Numbered from the stretch's first letter, positions 1-11,617 are shown. The stretch: DNA of 64,000 nt from Rhabdophis nuchalis (GCA_039707465.1 CM077645.1:58405850-58469849); one strand, 5' to 3'. The notes: a model not told the origin generated them from the letters alone. Program-made: numbers and translations.

Positions 1-864
1 GTTAGACGAGGGGATAGATGAGGAACTCATCAAAGTTCCAGATGACACAAAGCTCCCAGGAATAACGAACACTCTTGGGTGCTATCTAACAAAATAAAAT
101 TCAATGGTGAAAAAAGTAAGATTCTACATTTAGGCAAGAAAAACAAAATGCACAGATATAGTATATGTGGTACCTTGCTCAATAGTAGTAACTGTGAGAG
201 GCATCTTGAAGTCCTAATGGACAACCATTTAAACATGAGCCAGCAGTGTGCAGCAGCTGTCAAAAAAACCAACATAATTGTAGGCTACATAAACAGAGGG
301 ATAGAATCAAGATCATGTGAAGTGTTAATATGACTTTATAATGCCTTGGTAAGGACACACTTGGAATAATGCATTCAGATTTGGTCGCCACAATATTAAA
401 AAAAAGATATTAAGACTCTAGAAAGAGCGCAGAGAAGAGCAACAAGGATGATTATGGGATTGGAGGCTAAAACATGTGAAGAATGGTTGCAGAAGCTGGG
501 TATGTCTAGTTTAATGAAAAGAAGGACTAGGGGAGACATGATAGCATGTTCCAATATCTCAGGGACTGCCACAAAGAAGAGGGAGTTAAACTATTCTCCA
601 AAGCACCTGAGGGCAGAACAAGAAGCAATGGGTGGCAACTAATCAAGGAGAGAAGCAACTTAGAACTAAGGAGAAATTTCCTGACAATTAGAACAATTAA
701 TCAATGGAACAACTTGCCTCCAGAAGTTGTGAATGCTCCAACACTGGAAATTTTTAAAAAGATGTTTGATAACCATTTGTTTGAAGTGTTGTGAGGTTTC
801 CTGCCTAGGCAATGGGTTGGACTAGAAGACTTCCAAGTTCCCTTCCAACGCTGTTATTCTATAA
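1..864 (+). mobile_element. CR1 LINE, 3' end
   Basis: This is the 3' part of a CR1 non-LTR retrotransposon, entering the window already truncated. It carries the end of the reverse-transcriptase reading frame, then a short 3' UTR with the conserved CR1 ending (a block reading ggttggactagaagacttcc, then cccttccaac, then attctat near 856-862). CR1 ends are normally short octamer-like repeats rather than poly(A), as seen here. The copy is old: its frame is broken several times. Confidence 0.88.
79..794 (+). pseudogene. CR1 reverse transcriptase C-terminus, broken
   Basis: The frames at 79-333, 448-642 and 546-794 together give the CR1 ORF2 C-terminal region. Visible motifs are SQCAAAVKKTN followed by GYINRGIE, then LERAQRRATRMI, KRRTRGDMI, and finally RRNFLTIRTINQWNNLPPEV. 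All are hallmarks of the region downstream of the CR1 RT catalytic core, ending in the LPPEVV signature. At least two frameshifts and a stop (tatga near 330) separate the pieces, so no protein can be made. The catalytic YADD block lies upstream of the window. Confidence 0.85.
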
Positions 865-1919
865 TGAAGTGCCAAAGCTAATATTCTGTTGACTTCATTC
901 ATAGCTTCACGTCTGTCCTCAGATTCTTTAACATGAACAACCAAATGCTTTTATGTTGCTCTATCTTCTGCTAATGGTGCAACAGAGTTCTGTGCTGGCC
1001 CTGCCAACTGAGGATTCAACTCAACTCTTGGCACTCTAAATATCACCTCAAGGCTGATTGCTCCTACATGTATCTTTCATGCCAAACATTACTTTTAAAT
1101 TATGCATTATTGGAGTGTGGTTAACCCTCTCAGCAATAAGGGTACTAGGACAAGTTGATACTTAAGAGTCCAAGTCAAACATTTACTGGTTTTAAAAACA
1201 ACAGGGGGAAAAGCAAGGAATATTAATGTTATGTGCCAGCATGTTTTTCTGTCAGATCCCTTTCTCTTCACCATTACATTCATTTTTACAGCCTATTTCT
1301 GTTGCATCTACTAATTAACACACTGTAGAGTACTACAAGCAAGCCATGACTTCAAAGTTCTGTTCAGAAGGAGGTTAGCTTTGCTAATATTACTAGCCCA
1401 CCTTTCACTGAAACTAGTCATGAGACTCTTCAGAGAAGACAGTTGCTTGTGAATCAACTGGAACATTTAGTCTCACATGAAACCCAATAAGTAGAGACAG
1501 AAAAGGTATATTTGACAAATGTCAAATATGTGGCCATGACAAGTATGGTGTGCTAGTAAGCAAGATATTAGTTCATTATTTTATTTTTTATTATTTTATT
1601 TTATTTCACTAAGAAATTTCTATAGGCTAATTGTTCTTACCAAATATCAATAGAGATAATCTATTTTGAATATAAAGATGAGAAATCCTTATAATCAACA
1701 TATATATTATTAGAGTAGACAAAACTCAATTTAGTGTACAAATTCTTGATTTACTACAGAGAATTTCAACTATTCATTTGACAAATGTTTGAATTATGGG
1801 CATTCTACTCATGAAAAACATAAGCAGAGACCTCCATTTTTAAAGTGAAGTTGTCACTGTGAACAATAGTGCAACACTGTAGGTACCACCTAAACTATAA
1901 TTATTTAAATTACAAGATA
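865..1919. other. No recognisable feature
   Basis: AT-rich single-copy-looking DNA. No long open frame, RNA gene or transposon end was recognised. A short TTTTA-rich run lies near 1575-1612. Confidence 0.5.
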
Positions 1920-1927
1920 GTTTAGAA

Positions 1928-2030
1928 CAGGGATCTCCAACCTTTGCAACTTTAAGTCTGAAGGACTTCAGCTCCCAGAATTGGAGCTGAAGTCCTTCAG
2001 ACTTAAAGTTGCAAAGGTTGGAGACCCTTG
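1928..2030. mobile_element. Palindromic hAT-type MITE (103 bp)
   Basis: An almost complete palindrome. Its left end reads cagggatctccaaccttt and its right end is the inverse with few changes, so the element is essentially two terminal inverted repeats with almost no core. The 8 bases GTTTAGAA flank it directly on both sides (1920-1927 and 2031-2038), the target duplication length of the hAT superfamily. It has no coding capacity and must have been moved by a transposase made elsewhere. A relative lies at 25796-25924. Confidence 0.88.
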
Positions 2031-2391
2031 GTTTAGAAACCATATTTGCTTTTAATTATTTATATTGGTTTTATATTTTGATAATTAATTCTATAGGCAA
2101 GGCAATAATAAAAAATAATCACTATCTTCAGTCCTGCCTGAATGATAAGACTGGGATTTAATTACAGGCAACTTCTTTCTGATTTTCTGTAATTCTGGTT
2201 TATGCATTGCTATAAATATACATCTTTTCAATTTATCACTGCAGTTGTTCTTTTAACTTTCTCTATGCTCTCTAGGTTTATAGTAACTGCTCTAAAATTC
2301 ATAATTGTCTTTACAAGAAAAAACAAAACAAGAAGTCTAGAAAAGATTTTTCCTTGCTTGTAGTATTTCTTAATGTCCCTTTGACATGACA

Positions 2392-2413
2392 AGAGAGAGA
2401 GAGAGAGAGAGAG
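2392..2413 (+). repeat. (GA)n microsatellite
   Basis: Uninterrupted GA dinucleotide run. The open frames across it in both directions are by-products of the repeat. Confidence 0.95.
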
Positions 2414-2420
2414 ATGGATG

Positions 2421-2620
2421 GAGGAGTGGGTTGCTACCGGTTTGCACTGATTTGGGCGAACTGATTTGGGTCACAGAACTGGCAGCGATCCAGGGTGGCC
2501 ATGCCTCTGAACTGGTTCCCTGGTTGCTGCAGCATGGTTTTGTTTTGTTTTTTGCATTTTTTGATCTTCTGCACATGCGCAGATCTATTTACAGGCAACT
2601 GCGCAACTGGCAGTAATGCT
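2421..2620 (+). repeat. Fragment related to the CAGTGGTGGG-type hAT family
   Basis: The left edge reads gtgggttgctaccggtttgc and the segment ends with a gcacatgcgcag motif. Similar blocks occur inside the element at 25292-26505 and near 33465-33584. No target duplication was found here, so this is a degraded or partial copy. Confidence 0.4.
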
Positions 2621-2636
2621 GGCAGCAACCCACACT

Positions 2637-2702
2637 TGGAGAGAGAGAAAGTGTTTGTGTGTTTGAGAGAGAGAGGGAGGGAGAAATGAAGGAGAGACAG
2701 TG

Positions 2703-2733
<31 letters not shown>

Positions 2734-2830
2734 AAACGAGAAAGAAAAAATAATGAGGGAGAGAGGGAGAGAATGGGGGGAGAGACACACAAACAGTGAG
2801 AGGGAGAAAGAGAGACACACAGAGAGACAG
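2637..2830 (+). repeat. Purine-rich (GA)n-dominated microsatellite
   Basis: About 190 bp of GA runs interrupted by GT, GGGA and CA units. The pure GA core is at about 2708-2732. The serine/leucine-rich open frames on the minus strand are artefacts of the repeat. Confidence 0.93.
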
Positions 2831-3780
2831 ACTATTAACTGAAAAGTTATCTATTTCCCCCCTGGAGAAACAAAACATCCACAGCAGCAGCAGTTCTAGC
2901 AAAGAGATCGTTTCAGGGATTGTTTGCATCCAGGTCATAATTACAGGTTTTGCTGAATCTTTTAAGAAAACACCCCTTGGGGGTGACACGAATATTTCTA
3001 ATAAAAAGTTTCATCTCCTATTCGGGATTCCTTCAGGCAATGACACAAAGAATTCCCATTGCATGGCAGATGTCTCTTTGACCTTTTCCCCCTTTGTCGT
3101 ATGCATATGCAAATAGGGGTGATGCACCATTAAAACTGGACAACTCAGCCAATTTCTCTCCACTTTCCATTTTCTCATATGAAATTTGTTCCATAAGGTT
3201 TCAGCATCACTTTGTAATTTCTTTTTTAAAATATAAAGCCTGTATTCATTTTCATATCCACTTTCCTAACATAAAAAATACAATTTTATATGGAAGAGCG
3301 TGTAATATATTTTCCTCTAGTATGTACTGAATTTTTAATAAGAGAATTCCATTATAACCTACAAACACCAAACAATAGGTTTTTCCTGGGTTCTACACTG
3401 TACATTCCAGACTTATGGATTCTTATTGGAACATTAATTAAACAAGTTCTTCCTCATTATCTATGTTCTTTGTAGAGAAAGTTTTATTTATTTATTTTTT
3501 AACTACCTCGGTCTTCTAAAACTTGATAATTCCCAGATTCATTGGACTTCAACTCTAATGACTTCACCAAACCAGTTCCAGATCTTTGTTCAACTGCCTC
3601 ATTAGTGGGCAACAAACTGAGTTCCAAAGGGAGGATATCAAAGCCTCCATTCCACTTCTAATCATCTAACCAATTCTCCAAACAGCACCTGGGATGCATT
3701 TAACACTGTCCGCAGACTCACTATTTTAAAGCTTTAGAAGCTTCAGTTGCAGCAGTTTAGCAATTGCTAAATGGTGTGGA
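2831..3780. other. No recognisable feature
   Basis: AT-rich DNA with short TTTA runs near 3484-3500. I recognise no gene or repeat family. Confidence 0.5.
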
Positions 3781-4072
3781 TAGTGGGCGCGGAAGTACCC
3801 ATAAACAGCAGAATAGAAGAGAAAGAACTGGAGAAAATCACAGAATTAGAAAAAAAAATCTGCAAACAGAAGTAAAATGACCGTGGCAAAAAATAATAAT
3901 ACTAAAAAAAGGCAAAGATGGTACCAATAGTGAAATTGGCCTTAATTGCAATCTGAAAACATCTGGAGTGCTACTTGAACACCATTAGTATCGGCAAGAT
4001 TACCATCAGTTAATTGCAAAAGGAAGCTTTACTTGGAACAGTTTACATCCTGTGATGATACCTGTAACACTA
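3781..4072 (+). pseudogene. Relic of a LINE polyprotein C-terminus
   Basis: The frame from about 3889 reads MVPIVKLALIAI, stop, KHLECYLNTISIGKITIS, stop, LQKEALLGTVYIL. This matches the remembered C-terminal signature of some vertebrate and invertebrate LINE polyproteins (VPIVVGALGAIPK followed by LQK, ALLGTA and ILRR). At least four stops interrupt it. The clade cannot be settled by eye. The preceding lysine/glutamate-rich stretch (EEKELEKITELEKK) also fits the region upstream of this tail. Confidence 0.6.
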
Positions 4073-4487
4073 TCAAACAATCCAAGAAAGGATTGAAAAG
4101 GTGGACACAAATGTCAAATCTAGTCTAACCATCTGGCTGACTGTGGAACCAACCATAATAATGATAATGGCAACTTGGTAAAAATCAGATTTACCATCTG
4201 GAATATAATTATAGTTTATACAGTGAAAATCTTGAGGGATTCCACAAAGAAGCCTCACATTTTATTTGACTTCCATAGCATTCTGAAAGGATTTCTGGAT
4301 GCCATTCAAAAATATGAAAACAAAAATAACTAGATATCTAATAAAATATTAAAAGTGTTTCTAAAGGCCTAATTTCACTGGAGAGCATTCACTGAAGGTA
4401 TTAAAGAGACTTTAATTAAAGTTACTTAAAGATCTCACAAACACTGTCAAACAGAGCCATACAATTTTGTTGTATGAACATCTAAGC
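4073..4487. other. No recognisable feature
   Basis: Low-complexity AT-rich DNA between two LINE remnants. Nothing was identified. Confidence 0.5.
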
Positions 4488-4712
4488 CGGCCTAGGATAG
4501 CCCCCCGTTTCTGACTTTTTAAAGAAAAATTTATAATTTGGTAAGGGTTTTAATATTGGGTTTTAGCACGGGTTTATTAATTTAATACATTTTAATTGAT
4601 ATTTATTGTATTTTGTGTTTTTAAATAATGCCTGTGCGCCGCCCTGGGTCCTAACAAGGAGAAGGGCGGGGTATAAATTTAATAAAATAAAAAATAAAAA
4701 ATAAGCTCAAGC
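4488..4712 (+). mobile_element. L2 LINE, 3' UTR fragment
   Basis: It starts at gccggcctaggatag, the sequence that follows the ORF2 stop in the larger L2 copy at 30659-33289. It ends in the family's conserved tail (tgcgccgccctgggtcc, gagaagggcggggtataaat) and an A-rich taaaataaaa repeat. Only the 3' UTR survives, as expected for a heavily 5'-truncated LINE. Confidence 0.85.
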
Positions 4713-4798
4713 TTTAAGTAAGTTTCAATCCTATGAATTGAATCCTGTGAACTTAAATATTTCTGCCACCCTTTCATGTTGATTATGCCTCTTCATGC

Positions 4799-4910
4799 AT
4801 CTTCAGGAAAGGGAAGGGAGGGGGAGAAAAGGGAAGGGAAGGATAAGGAAGGATAGGGAAGGACAGGAAAGGATAGGGAAGAAGGAAAGCCAGAAGAAGG
4901 AAAGCCAGGA
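4799..4910 (+). repeat. GGAAGGATA-type purine tract
   Basis: Imperfect tandem of ggaagg and gata units, all-purine on the plus strand for most of its length. Such tracts can adopt triplex structures. No gene. Confidence 0.85.
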
Positions 4911-5094
4911 TATTATTCCTGATCCATACTGTCCCCATTGATTTTCCCTCCACCATGGTCATTCTGTTTCTCTGTTTAGATAAGGAAATATTATCTGAAA
5001 TGATCACTCAATGGGGTACAGTTGTCTAATGATCCTACAAAATTCACACTGCATACTTTCTTTGGGACTTTTGTTTAAGTCTTGAATCTTAGGC

Positions 5095-5157
5095 ATGGTG
5101 GCTGGGGAATTATCTGAAGTTCACATATCTTAAAGTTGCTGAGGTTGAGAAAGACTG
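5095..5157. mobile_element. Half of a palindromic hAT MITE
   Basis: Reads ggctggggaattatctgaag, then ttcacatatcttaaagttgc, then tgaggttgagaaagactg. This corresponds to one arm of the palindromic MITEs at 1928 and 25796 (gaattctggg, gttgaagtcc, cttaaagttgcc). The other arm is missing or unrecognisable. Confidence 0.5.
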
Positions 5158-7419
5158 TGATAGAAGACCTTCTGGAAAAATCTTGCAGGTAATGTAGTCT
5201 GACAATCACACCAAAGCTTGGAAGCCCCAAGTGGAATACTAAAGAGGACAGAGCCAGGAGATAAACTGTATGAGATAGAGAATTTGGTTGTTCGTAAGCT
5301 GCTTCTTCTTTTTGAAATGGTAATGGTGGGTGCTCTATTTACCAATATAAACCAAACAGTGTGCTATATTAAGAAATCAGAGTAGAAAAAGGGGAGGGGG
5401 AGAATTAACTCTTATCTCTAATGTTTTTCACTAGAGTTTCTAGGATTAGGAGTCAGGCAGTAATAAAGAATTGTTGGAAGTGATATTTTTCCACATTATG
5501 CATTCAGTTGAATATCTCTTGGCTTGGGAACAAATTGTACTCTCAAAGGTGGAGAGAGAGAAAGTGAGTGAGCAAATCGGGTGTGTGTGTGTGTGTGAGG
5601 AGAAACCAAGGAAAAAGACGATCACTGCCATGCTATATACAAGAGAAGAGAAGCAAGAATCATTCAGAAGATGTGCGGTAATGGATTTTATGCCACCCCA
5701 GGCGTAATCAATAACATATTTCCTTTTAATACCGTTACTTCCCAAAGTGTATCTTTTGATGTTAGTTTCAGTAATCTCTATGGATTTCAACAGTTTTAGA
5801 TTTGGTAGCTTTAAACTGATATTTAACTTTATTTTAAGGTCCATTTCTAGTCTATTTACACTTATAGTAACAATATAGCTTCCACTCCTTCTGATTGCGC
5901 TTTTTTAAATTGACTTACTACACTACTAATCAATGTGTCATCAATTATCCATTCATCTTGTCTTATTCTTATTCTTGCTTTACTTATGTTAACATCACAT
6001 CTCCTGGATTTCTATTGTACTTAAGTCTTTTGAGTTTTGAGATACATGTGATAAAAGGAAATTGTGCTTCAAATTGCACTTTGCCTTACTTTGTTATGTA
6101 TGTGAAGTGTCTCTACTGAGATGGTCAATCAAAACAGCTTTCAGTTGAAAAGACCCAAAATGTACCAAAGTACAGCAAATAAAGATAAAATAAACAGAAA
6201 CATTACAGAACATGCACACTTACTCAAATCAGTAGAAAGCAATAGTGTCATTTTAAAAAATTAAGCAAATAGATTATATTTCAAAGCTAACTAGCACAAG
6301 AACTTCTTCATTAATCATAGAAAGCAAGACAAAGGATACAATCAGTCCCTCAATCTCTTAATCAAGAAGGTTCTGTCCTACTCATGAATACTTGCCTAAT
6401 CAAATACCTTCTATATTCCAGGTCATTTTGTCCTCCAGTTCAAAATCAGTGTAAACAAGCTTATGCACATAAAACTGTTGCATCTCAAAAGCAATATATT
6501 TACTGAAAGGAGAAGAATCATCAAACATTTAAGTGTGCATCTCATTTCACTATATGACAAGATAACACTGTGGGACCACTGCAAATGGTGCGATTGTACC
6601 TTGAGATAGACTGGCAGATGCATCAGAAGCAGCAGCAAGCAACAGATGTGGATCACTTACTCAAGCTCAAGGCTATACTCTTATTCTTTTTTTCTGAAAA
6701 TTGTGGAATGATACACTGATTTCTCAGGCTGTACAATAGATATTAGGCTACAGTTACTTGCATTATGCAATACACATTTACCTAAATTCAATGTGACATT
6801 TGTCCTGTATATAGCAATATCCACAGATAATAGTTTCCATTGCACCCGGAATATGCTCAAGGTAGTGGGCATTTCAACGCTTAAAATAATTCCAAGAGGA
6901 TGAAAAACAACATGTTTGTTTTTTAAAAAAAATTTAGTGTTTAACTTAGTGACTTTCTATTATGGAAAACATATTTATCTTTCCTTTGGTAATATTGCTT
7001 TTTATAGAGTTCTCAAAGTGCAATATATTGTGGCTGCAAAAATGTCATTCATTGTTCCATTAGCTACACAACTATTGTTCTAAATGCAGCCTTACAAATA
7101 GTTGCATAAGAATAAAAAACAGTATCAGACACTTTTATTGGATTAGCTAAGATAATAAATGTGTTGTTATTATGCACCAGAATCTGTAATTAATATTGTC
7201 AAGTATTAAGCATGAACTAGCTGAAGTAAGTGCTACTGTATAACTTTTGCATTCTCTTTAATATCGACTCAATACCATCCAGTCCTGATCTAGAAGCAGT
7301 ATAAAAGCATCTTTCAGTCCTAATTTTTCCATACCTTTTTAGTGCTGAAAGAGAAAAAATTCCAGAAAGTCATCACTAACACTACAATCAATCATGTATC
7401 CAAAGAGATTCATTCCCCA
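5158..7419. other. No recognisable gene; short (GT)n
   Basis: AT-rich DNA. A (GT)n run of about 18 bp lies at 5580-5597. Small open frames here lack any family resemblance. Confidence 0.5.
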
Positions 7420-7583
7420 TTCTTTTGCCTTCAATGTTTTGATGACCAAGTCAAGGAGAACGCCTTTCACTTTTGCAAGTTCTAAGAGAATGGGAGATGT
7501 TCCTGAATTAGAATCAACCTGACTGTTTTTATGATATTACAATGAAGTTATATTGATAATACTTAATGGTGATGATTTCATAA
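7420..7583 (-). repeat. Perfect inverted repeat, left arm (164 bp)
   Basis: This segment is the exact reverse complement of 9263-9426, 164 of 164 bases by reading. The arms are separated by 1,679 bp. Read on the minus strand, the arm holds an open frame beginning NSGTSPILLELAKVKGVLLD that continues beyond the arm, past KTLKAKEWG, to a stop near 7355. The protein family is not recognised. No target duplication flanks the pair. Confidence 0.92.
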
Positions 7584-9262
7584 TTTATATACTTTTAGCA
7601 TAATGTAATGCACATTTTGTTATAAGTTACTTAAAGATGTATGACTGAAGCAACATAGAAAAATTCATAATAAATATGGTAACACCATACTATAATACAG
7701 AATTGTAAAATAAGAAGGGAAGCAGGGAGGAAGGAGAAAGGCAAAACACCATCTTATCCACAGGAGAGAAAAAATCTTACTCAGCCCTAAAAGAATGAAT
7801 TGCATACCATTAGAGCCTTTCCATAGTAGCAAATATCCTTGTTATCTTTGCCTTCTTGTGTGATATTTTGTTGGCTGAGGTTTGCAGTTTGGAAAAAGAG
7901 AGTATAAGTTATGCAAATAATAACCTGTGGTGAAGTAAAGATCATGCTAGCATCATGTAGATGGAGGATAAAATTGGGTTACTGGATCAATCTGTCATGC
8001 TCTAAATACATATTGAGAAGATGATTCAACCTTGAAAATTTTAAAGGTGAAAAGTTGAGTGTTTAGGCAAAAGCAAGGATTTCACAAAGAACATTAATAG
8101 GTTTTTAGTTCTGTAACCAGATATTATCCATATGGATGCAATGTACATTTGCAGCTTTATTTTCTTGTGACATTTATCATCTCTGCTGCATGCAACACTG
8201 GTAGATAATTCTTCATTCAGGATCAGGGAAAAGGAGTAGGAATTTCTGATTATGAATAATCAATAAAGAGATATTTTGCTTTTATTTTTTCCCTATTCTT
8301 CTAAATGATATTATCTTATTGTGTAGTCATGTCACAAGCAACATCTGAATTATATTAACACAAATAAGCATCACTGTCTGAAAAGTGGATATATTCTCAT
8401 GTTCTGTCTCAAATACTGTTGTTTTAATAACTAAACCCATTATCTAAACCCAACTGAGTCCTAAATTTTTGTAGCTGACATCTACCTTACTATCTATAGC
8501 CTAGGAGAAAGCAAAGCCAGTTCCACAACAAATTATATTGAATTTCCAAACCAGAAATGTCATAATAATTATGTTACCCTTTCCCATTTTCTATATGATC
8601 ATTCAGACCTTTTCGGTATTCTGAAGCTTTTTGATTTTTCCAAATACTCTTCCCCTAATCTTCAATTGTTTTCAAAACAAAAGTATCCAATTGTTTTTTT
8701 TAAATAAATACATGAGGTTTTATTTTATCCATATGCAAATCAAATGGAGAAAATGTTGAGGGAGTATCTAATTCTAGTGAAAGTGGAAAAGAGGAAGTCA
8801 TTGTGGTAGAATTCTTTAAAATACAACTGCTAAGATATTTCACTATCTACTTTGATCCTGCTTGTTACATTTCAGGACTTTATAAACTGAACTCACATGT
8901 TGCCGGTAATATTCTTGAGTGGGCCTTTTGCTCAAATTGGAATAGGTAATATATCTCCACATGTGAGATACCTTGTGGTAATTCTATTGTAATGGATGGA
9001 GTAGAGTTATTACTAAAGGAATAAGATCAGTTCAGTCAGTATGCTCAAAGAAGTTGCTGAAATCAGTGGGTTTCCCTAAAACCTTTGAAAGTTTTAATCT
9101 TAATTCTACTGGCAGTTCTCTTGATAGTTTGGCTGAATCCTGGAACAGAAAACTTTAAAGTTAGTAGACACAATTTCCCCCAAGTCTGATTTCTGAGGCA
9201 CATCAAAGCTCACCTCCACTTCATGGAGTTTAATGGCAAAGAAGATATCTAGAGTGCAAGAC
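7584..9262. other. Spacer between the 164-bp inverted arms
   Basis: AT-rich DNA with no long open frame and no recognised repeat family. Together with the arms it would form a foldback of about 2 kb. Confidence 0.55.
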
Positions 9263-9426
9263 TTATGAAATCATCACCATTAAGTATTATCAATATAACT
9301 TCATTGTAATATCATAAAAACAGTCAGGTTGATTCTAATTCAGGAACATCTCCCATTCTCTTAGAACTTGCAAAAGTGAAAGGCGTTCTCCTTGACTTGG
9401 TCATCAAAACATTGAAGGCAAAAGAA
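9263..9426 (+). repeat. Perfect inverted repeat, right arm (164 bp)
   Basis: Exact inverse of 7420-7583. On the plus strand it carries the same frame as the left arm (SPILLELAKVKGVLLDL). Past the arm it continues into a different open stretch, ending at 9717. The two arms therefore share only this block and have unrelated flanks. Perfect identity in apparently non-selected DNA implies a recent inverted duplication, gene conversion or an assembly problem. Confidence 0.92.
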
Positions 9427-10285
9427 GAGTTCATCTTACAGCTCAGGCTGAAGAAGTGTGCACAGAAAAGATACAGCATATGTCATCTGAGGAGTCTCAT
9501 CCTGTTGAGCTGTTCAAACTTGCAAAAAATTAGCATTTCTTCCTTAGCTTCTGAATTCATAATTAGAATTTCCTTTAGCTCATTGTGTTGCCTTCAGGAG
9601 ATTTTTGCTGAAGGCATCACAGCACAGGAAATGAAATTTTCCATTTCAAAATACAGTAAGGTCAAGCTAAAATCACGAGTAGAGCATTCAGGTCTTCCTT
9701 TTATGTGGTTAAACTGAATTAATCAAATTGATAATTGTGTACAATGTGGATAGCTTGCCCAGGGTACTGAGATCTACTATCTATCCATTTGTCCTAGTCC
9801 AACGTGTCTTATAACTTATTTATGGAAGACTCTTGATGTTTGCATGGTAAATTTTAATAATGCCTCCCTGAACAGAAATAGCTAGACCCTTGTTATAAGA
9901 GCCACTTACATGACCATTACTTAAGGAACATTCTTTAGATATCTTTAATTAGAATAGCTACAGGGAAATTTCCAACCTTGAGCAAGGTAAATGTAGACAA
10001 GTTGTCATCTCAGATTAAAGAAAAGATACTTAACTGGTCAACTACAACCTGTTTTAGGGCAGATTATGAGAAGAAACATGGTAGATGGATGAAGCATTGA
10101 GAGAGGGAGTATACATTATGTGTACATTATGTGTACGTACTGTGTAAACTGTTTGTGCATGTATGTATATATGTATGTAGGTATCTCTCTTTGTGCTTGT
10201 GTATGTGTGTGAGATGACTGAGAGACATAGAGACAGAGACATAAAGGGGAAGAGAGAAAGGGAGAGCATTCCTATGAAGGGACTT
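9427..10285. other. No recognisable gene; TATG/GT-rich patch
   Basis: AT-rich DNA with a tatg/tgtg-rich patch at about 10105-10212 and a GA-rich run at 10219-10266. No gene was identified. Confidence 0.5.
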
Positions 10286-10287
10286 CA

Positions 10288-10361
10288 AGATATTTAGACC
10301 AAAGTATTATCAATATGCCGATGATGCTCATAGCCACTTTTCTCTGGCAAAAAAACAGCAG
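10288..10361 (+). pseudogene. LINE reverse-transcriptase core relic (YADD), 5' of the Gypsy insertion
   Basis: The plus-strand frame reads YYQYADDAHSHFSLA, the catalytic YADD block of CR1/L2-type LINE reverse transcriptases. The frame is cut by the Gypsy element at 10367 and its continuation lies after 17007. This marks the pre-existing site as an older LINE. Confidence 0.7.
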
Positions 10362-10366
10362 GTATG

Positions 10367-10613
10367 TGCAGAGTTCTTGGATTCAAGACCAAGCCGGCAT
10401 TCAGACCTGCAGGGAGTGTGTTGATTGGCTGTGACGCTCCTGCCGGCTGGCGGGACAATTGCAGCCATTTCATTGGTTCCCCTGGCTGACAGGCTGTGTA
10501 TAAATAGCTGCCAGCCGGGTATCTGTTCTGTTCTGTTGCTACTTCTCAGCTGTTAATAAATCGTTGCCTGTTAGCACAGCCAGTGTCCTGTCATCCTTCT
10601 GAGGGACATAAAA
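10367..10613 (+). repeat. 5' LTR
   Basis: Begins TGCAGAGTTC and ends ACATAAAA. The end is set by the flanking GTATG duplication at the other LTR, so this LTR does not finish in the usual CA. A TATA box (tataaata, 10499-10506) and a polyadenylation signal (aataaa, 10555-10560) give a plausible U3-R-U5 layout. It differs from the 3' LTR by one indel and three C/T changes. Confidence 0.93.
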
Positions 10614-10614
10614 C

Positions 10615-10626
10615 TGGCGACGAGGA
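10615..10626 (+). promoter_or_regulatory. Primer binding site, tRNA-Ser-like
   Basis: TGGCGACGAGGA lies one base after the 5' LTR. It is complementary to the 3' end of a vertebrate tRNA-Ser(GCU) including CCA (acceptor end cctcgtcg-CCA, from memory). This would prime minus-strand synthesis. Confidence 0.7.
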
Positions 10627-10633
10627 ACACGAA

Positions 10634-11617
10634 ATGAACCCTCTACAGAAGTTAGCTATGGCCACCATTCCAGCATTTGCTGAATTCCGCCCTGACACAG
10701 AATCCTGGGACGCGTTTTTAGAGAGATTTCGTTGTTTTCTTCAGGCACATGATTTGGCTGAAGTGCCAGATGAGAGGAAACGGGGGTTTTTCCTGACGTG
10801 TTGTGGGCCTGGTATGTTCGCCACAGCTCGAGCTTTGGCCGCACCGACCGCTGTAGATGTCATTCCATGGGACGTACTACTGGCTAGACTGAGGGGCCAT
10901 TATTCCCCAACGCCCTCCTGTTTCGCTCGCCGCCACAGTTTCCGTCAATGTTTTCAAAAGGTGGGCGAATCTGTTAATCAATTCCTTGCCTCTTTATGAT
11001 CGGCTGCAATCCATTGTGAGTTTGTGGATCTGGATGAGGCATTGCTGGAGCAATTCATGGCTGGTGTTCGTGACCTACGCCTCCAGCGCCGCCTTTTAGC
11101 CAGATCTGAGCTGACGCTTAAAATAGCTGTGGATGAGGCTAGTGCCTCTGAGATGGCAGAGAAATCCGTTTCTGAACTACACCGTTATCAACGAGTTTCT
11201 GCTGTGCCATCCCTTGCCTCCTCGGTCCATCAACAAGGAATGGACGATGACGGGTTTTCCGAAGTGGAGGAGGACGAGGTTAGCCGCCTCAGGCAATTTG
11301 AAATGAGGCGTTTCCCCTTTAAGAAAGTCTGGAAGGGTTGCCTCAGCTGTGGGGGCGACCATCTGCATTCAAATTGCAAGCACAAATCAGCTGTGTGTCG
11401 CAGATGCAGTAAAAAGGGACATTTAGCTTCTGTGTGCCAAGCAGCTATGCCGAGCAGTCCAAGCCTGAGATCAGATGACGGTGGTTCCTCCAAGGGGTCT
11501 GTCTTTAAAGGTGGCCGTCGCCGCACTGACTGTTTCACTGTCCGGGACAATGCTTCCGAAGTAGTTGATTGGGCTGTTAGCTCAGCCTCCCTCAGTCATG
11601 GGGGGGGGGGGGAATAA
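10634..11617 (+). pseudogene. gag: Gypsy gag, one nonsense codon
   Basis: Encodes the structural polyprotein that packages the retrotransposon RNA. The first ATG after the LTR, at 10634, gives MNPLQKLAMATIPAF. An upstream open stretch in the LTR lacks an ATG. A TGA at 10997-10999 interrupts the frame, which continues unbroken to 11617; the position probably once read CGA (CpG decay). Near the C-terminus are two zinc-knuckle-like motifs: CLSCGGDHLHSNC, with unusual spacing (CX2CX3HX4C), and CRRCSKKGHLASVC, a canonical CX2CX4HX4C. The frame closes after a 13-G run. Confidence 0.88.
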
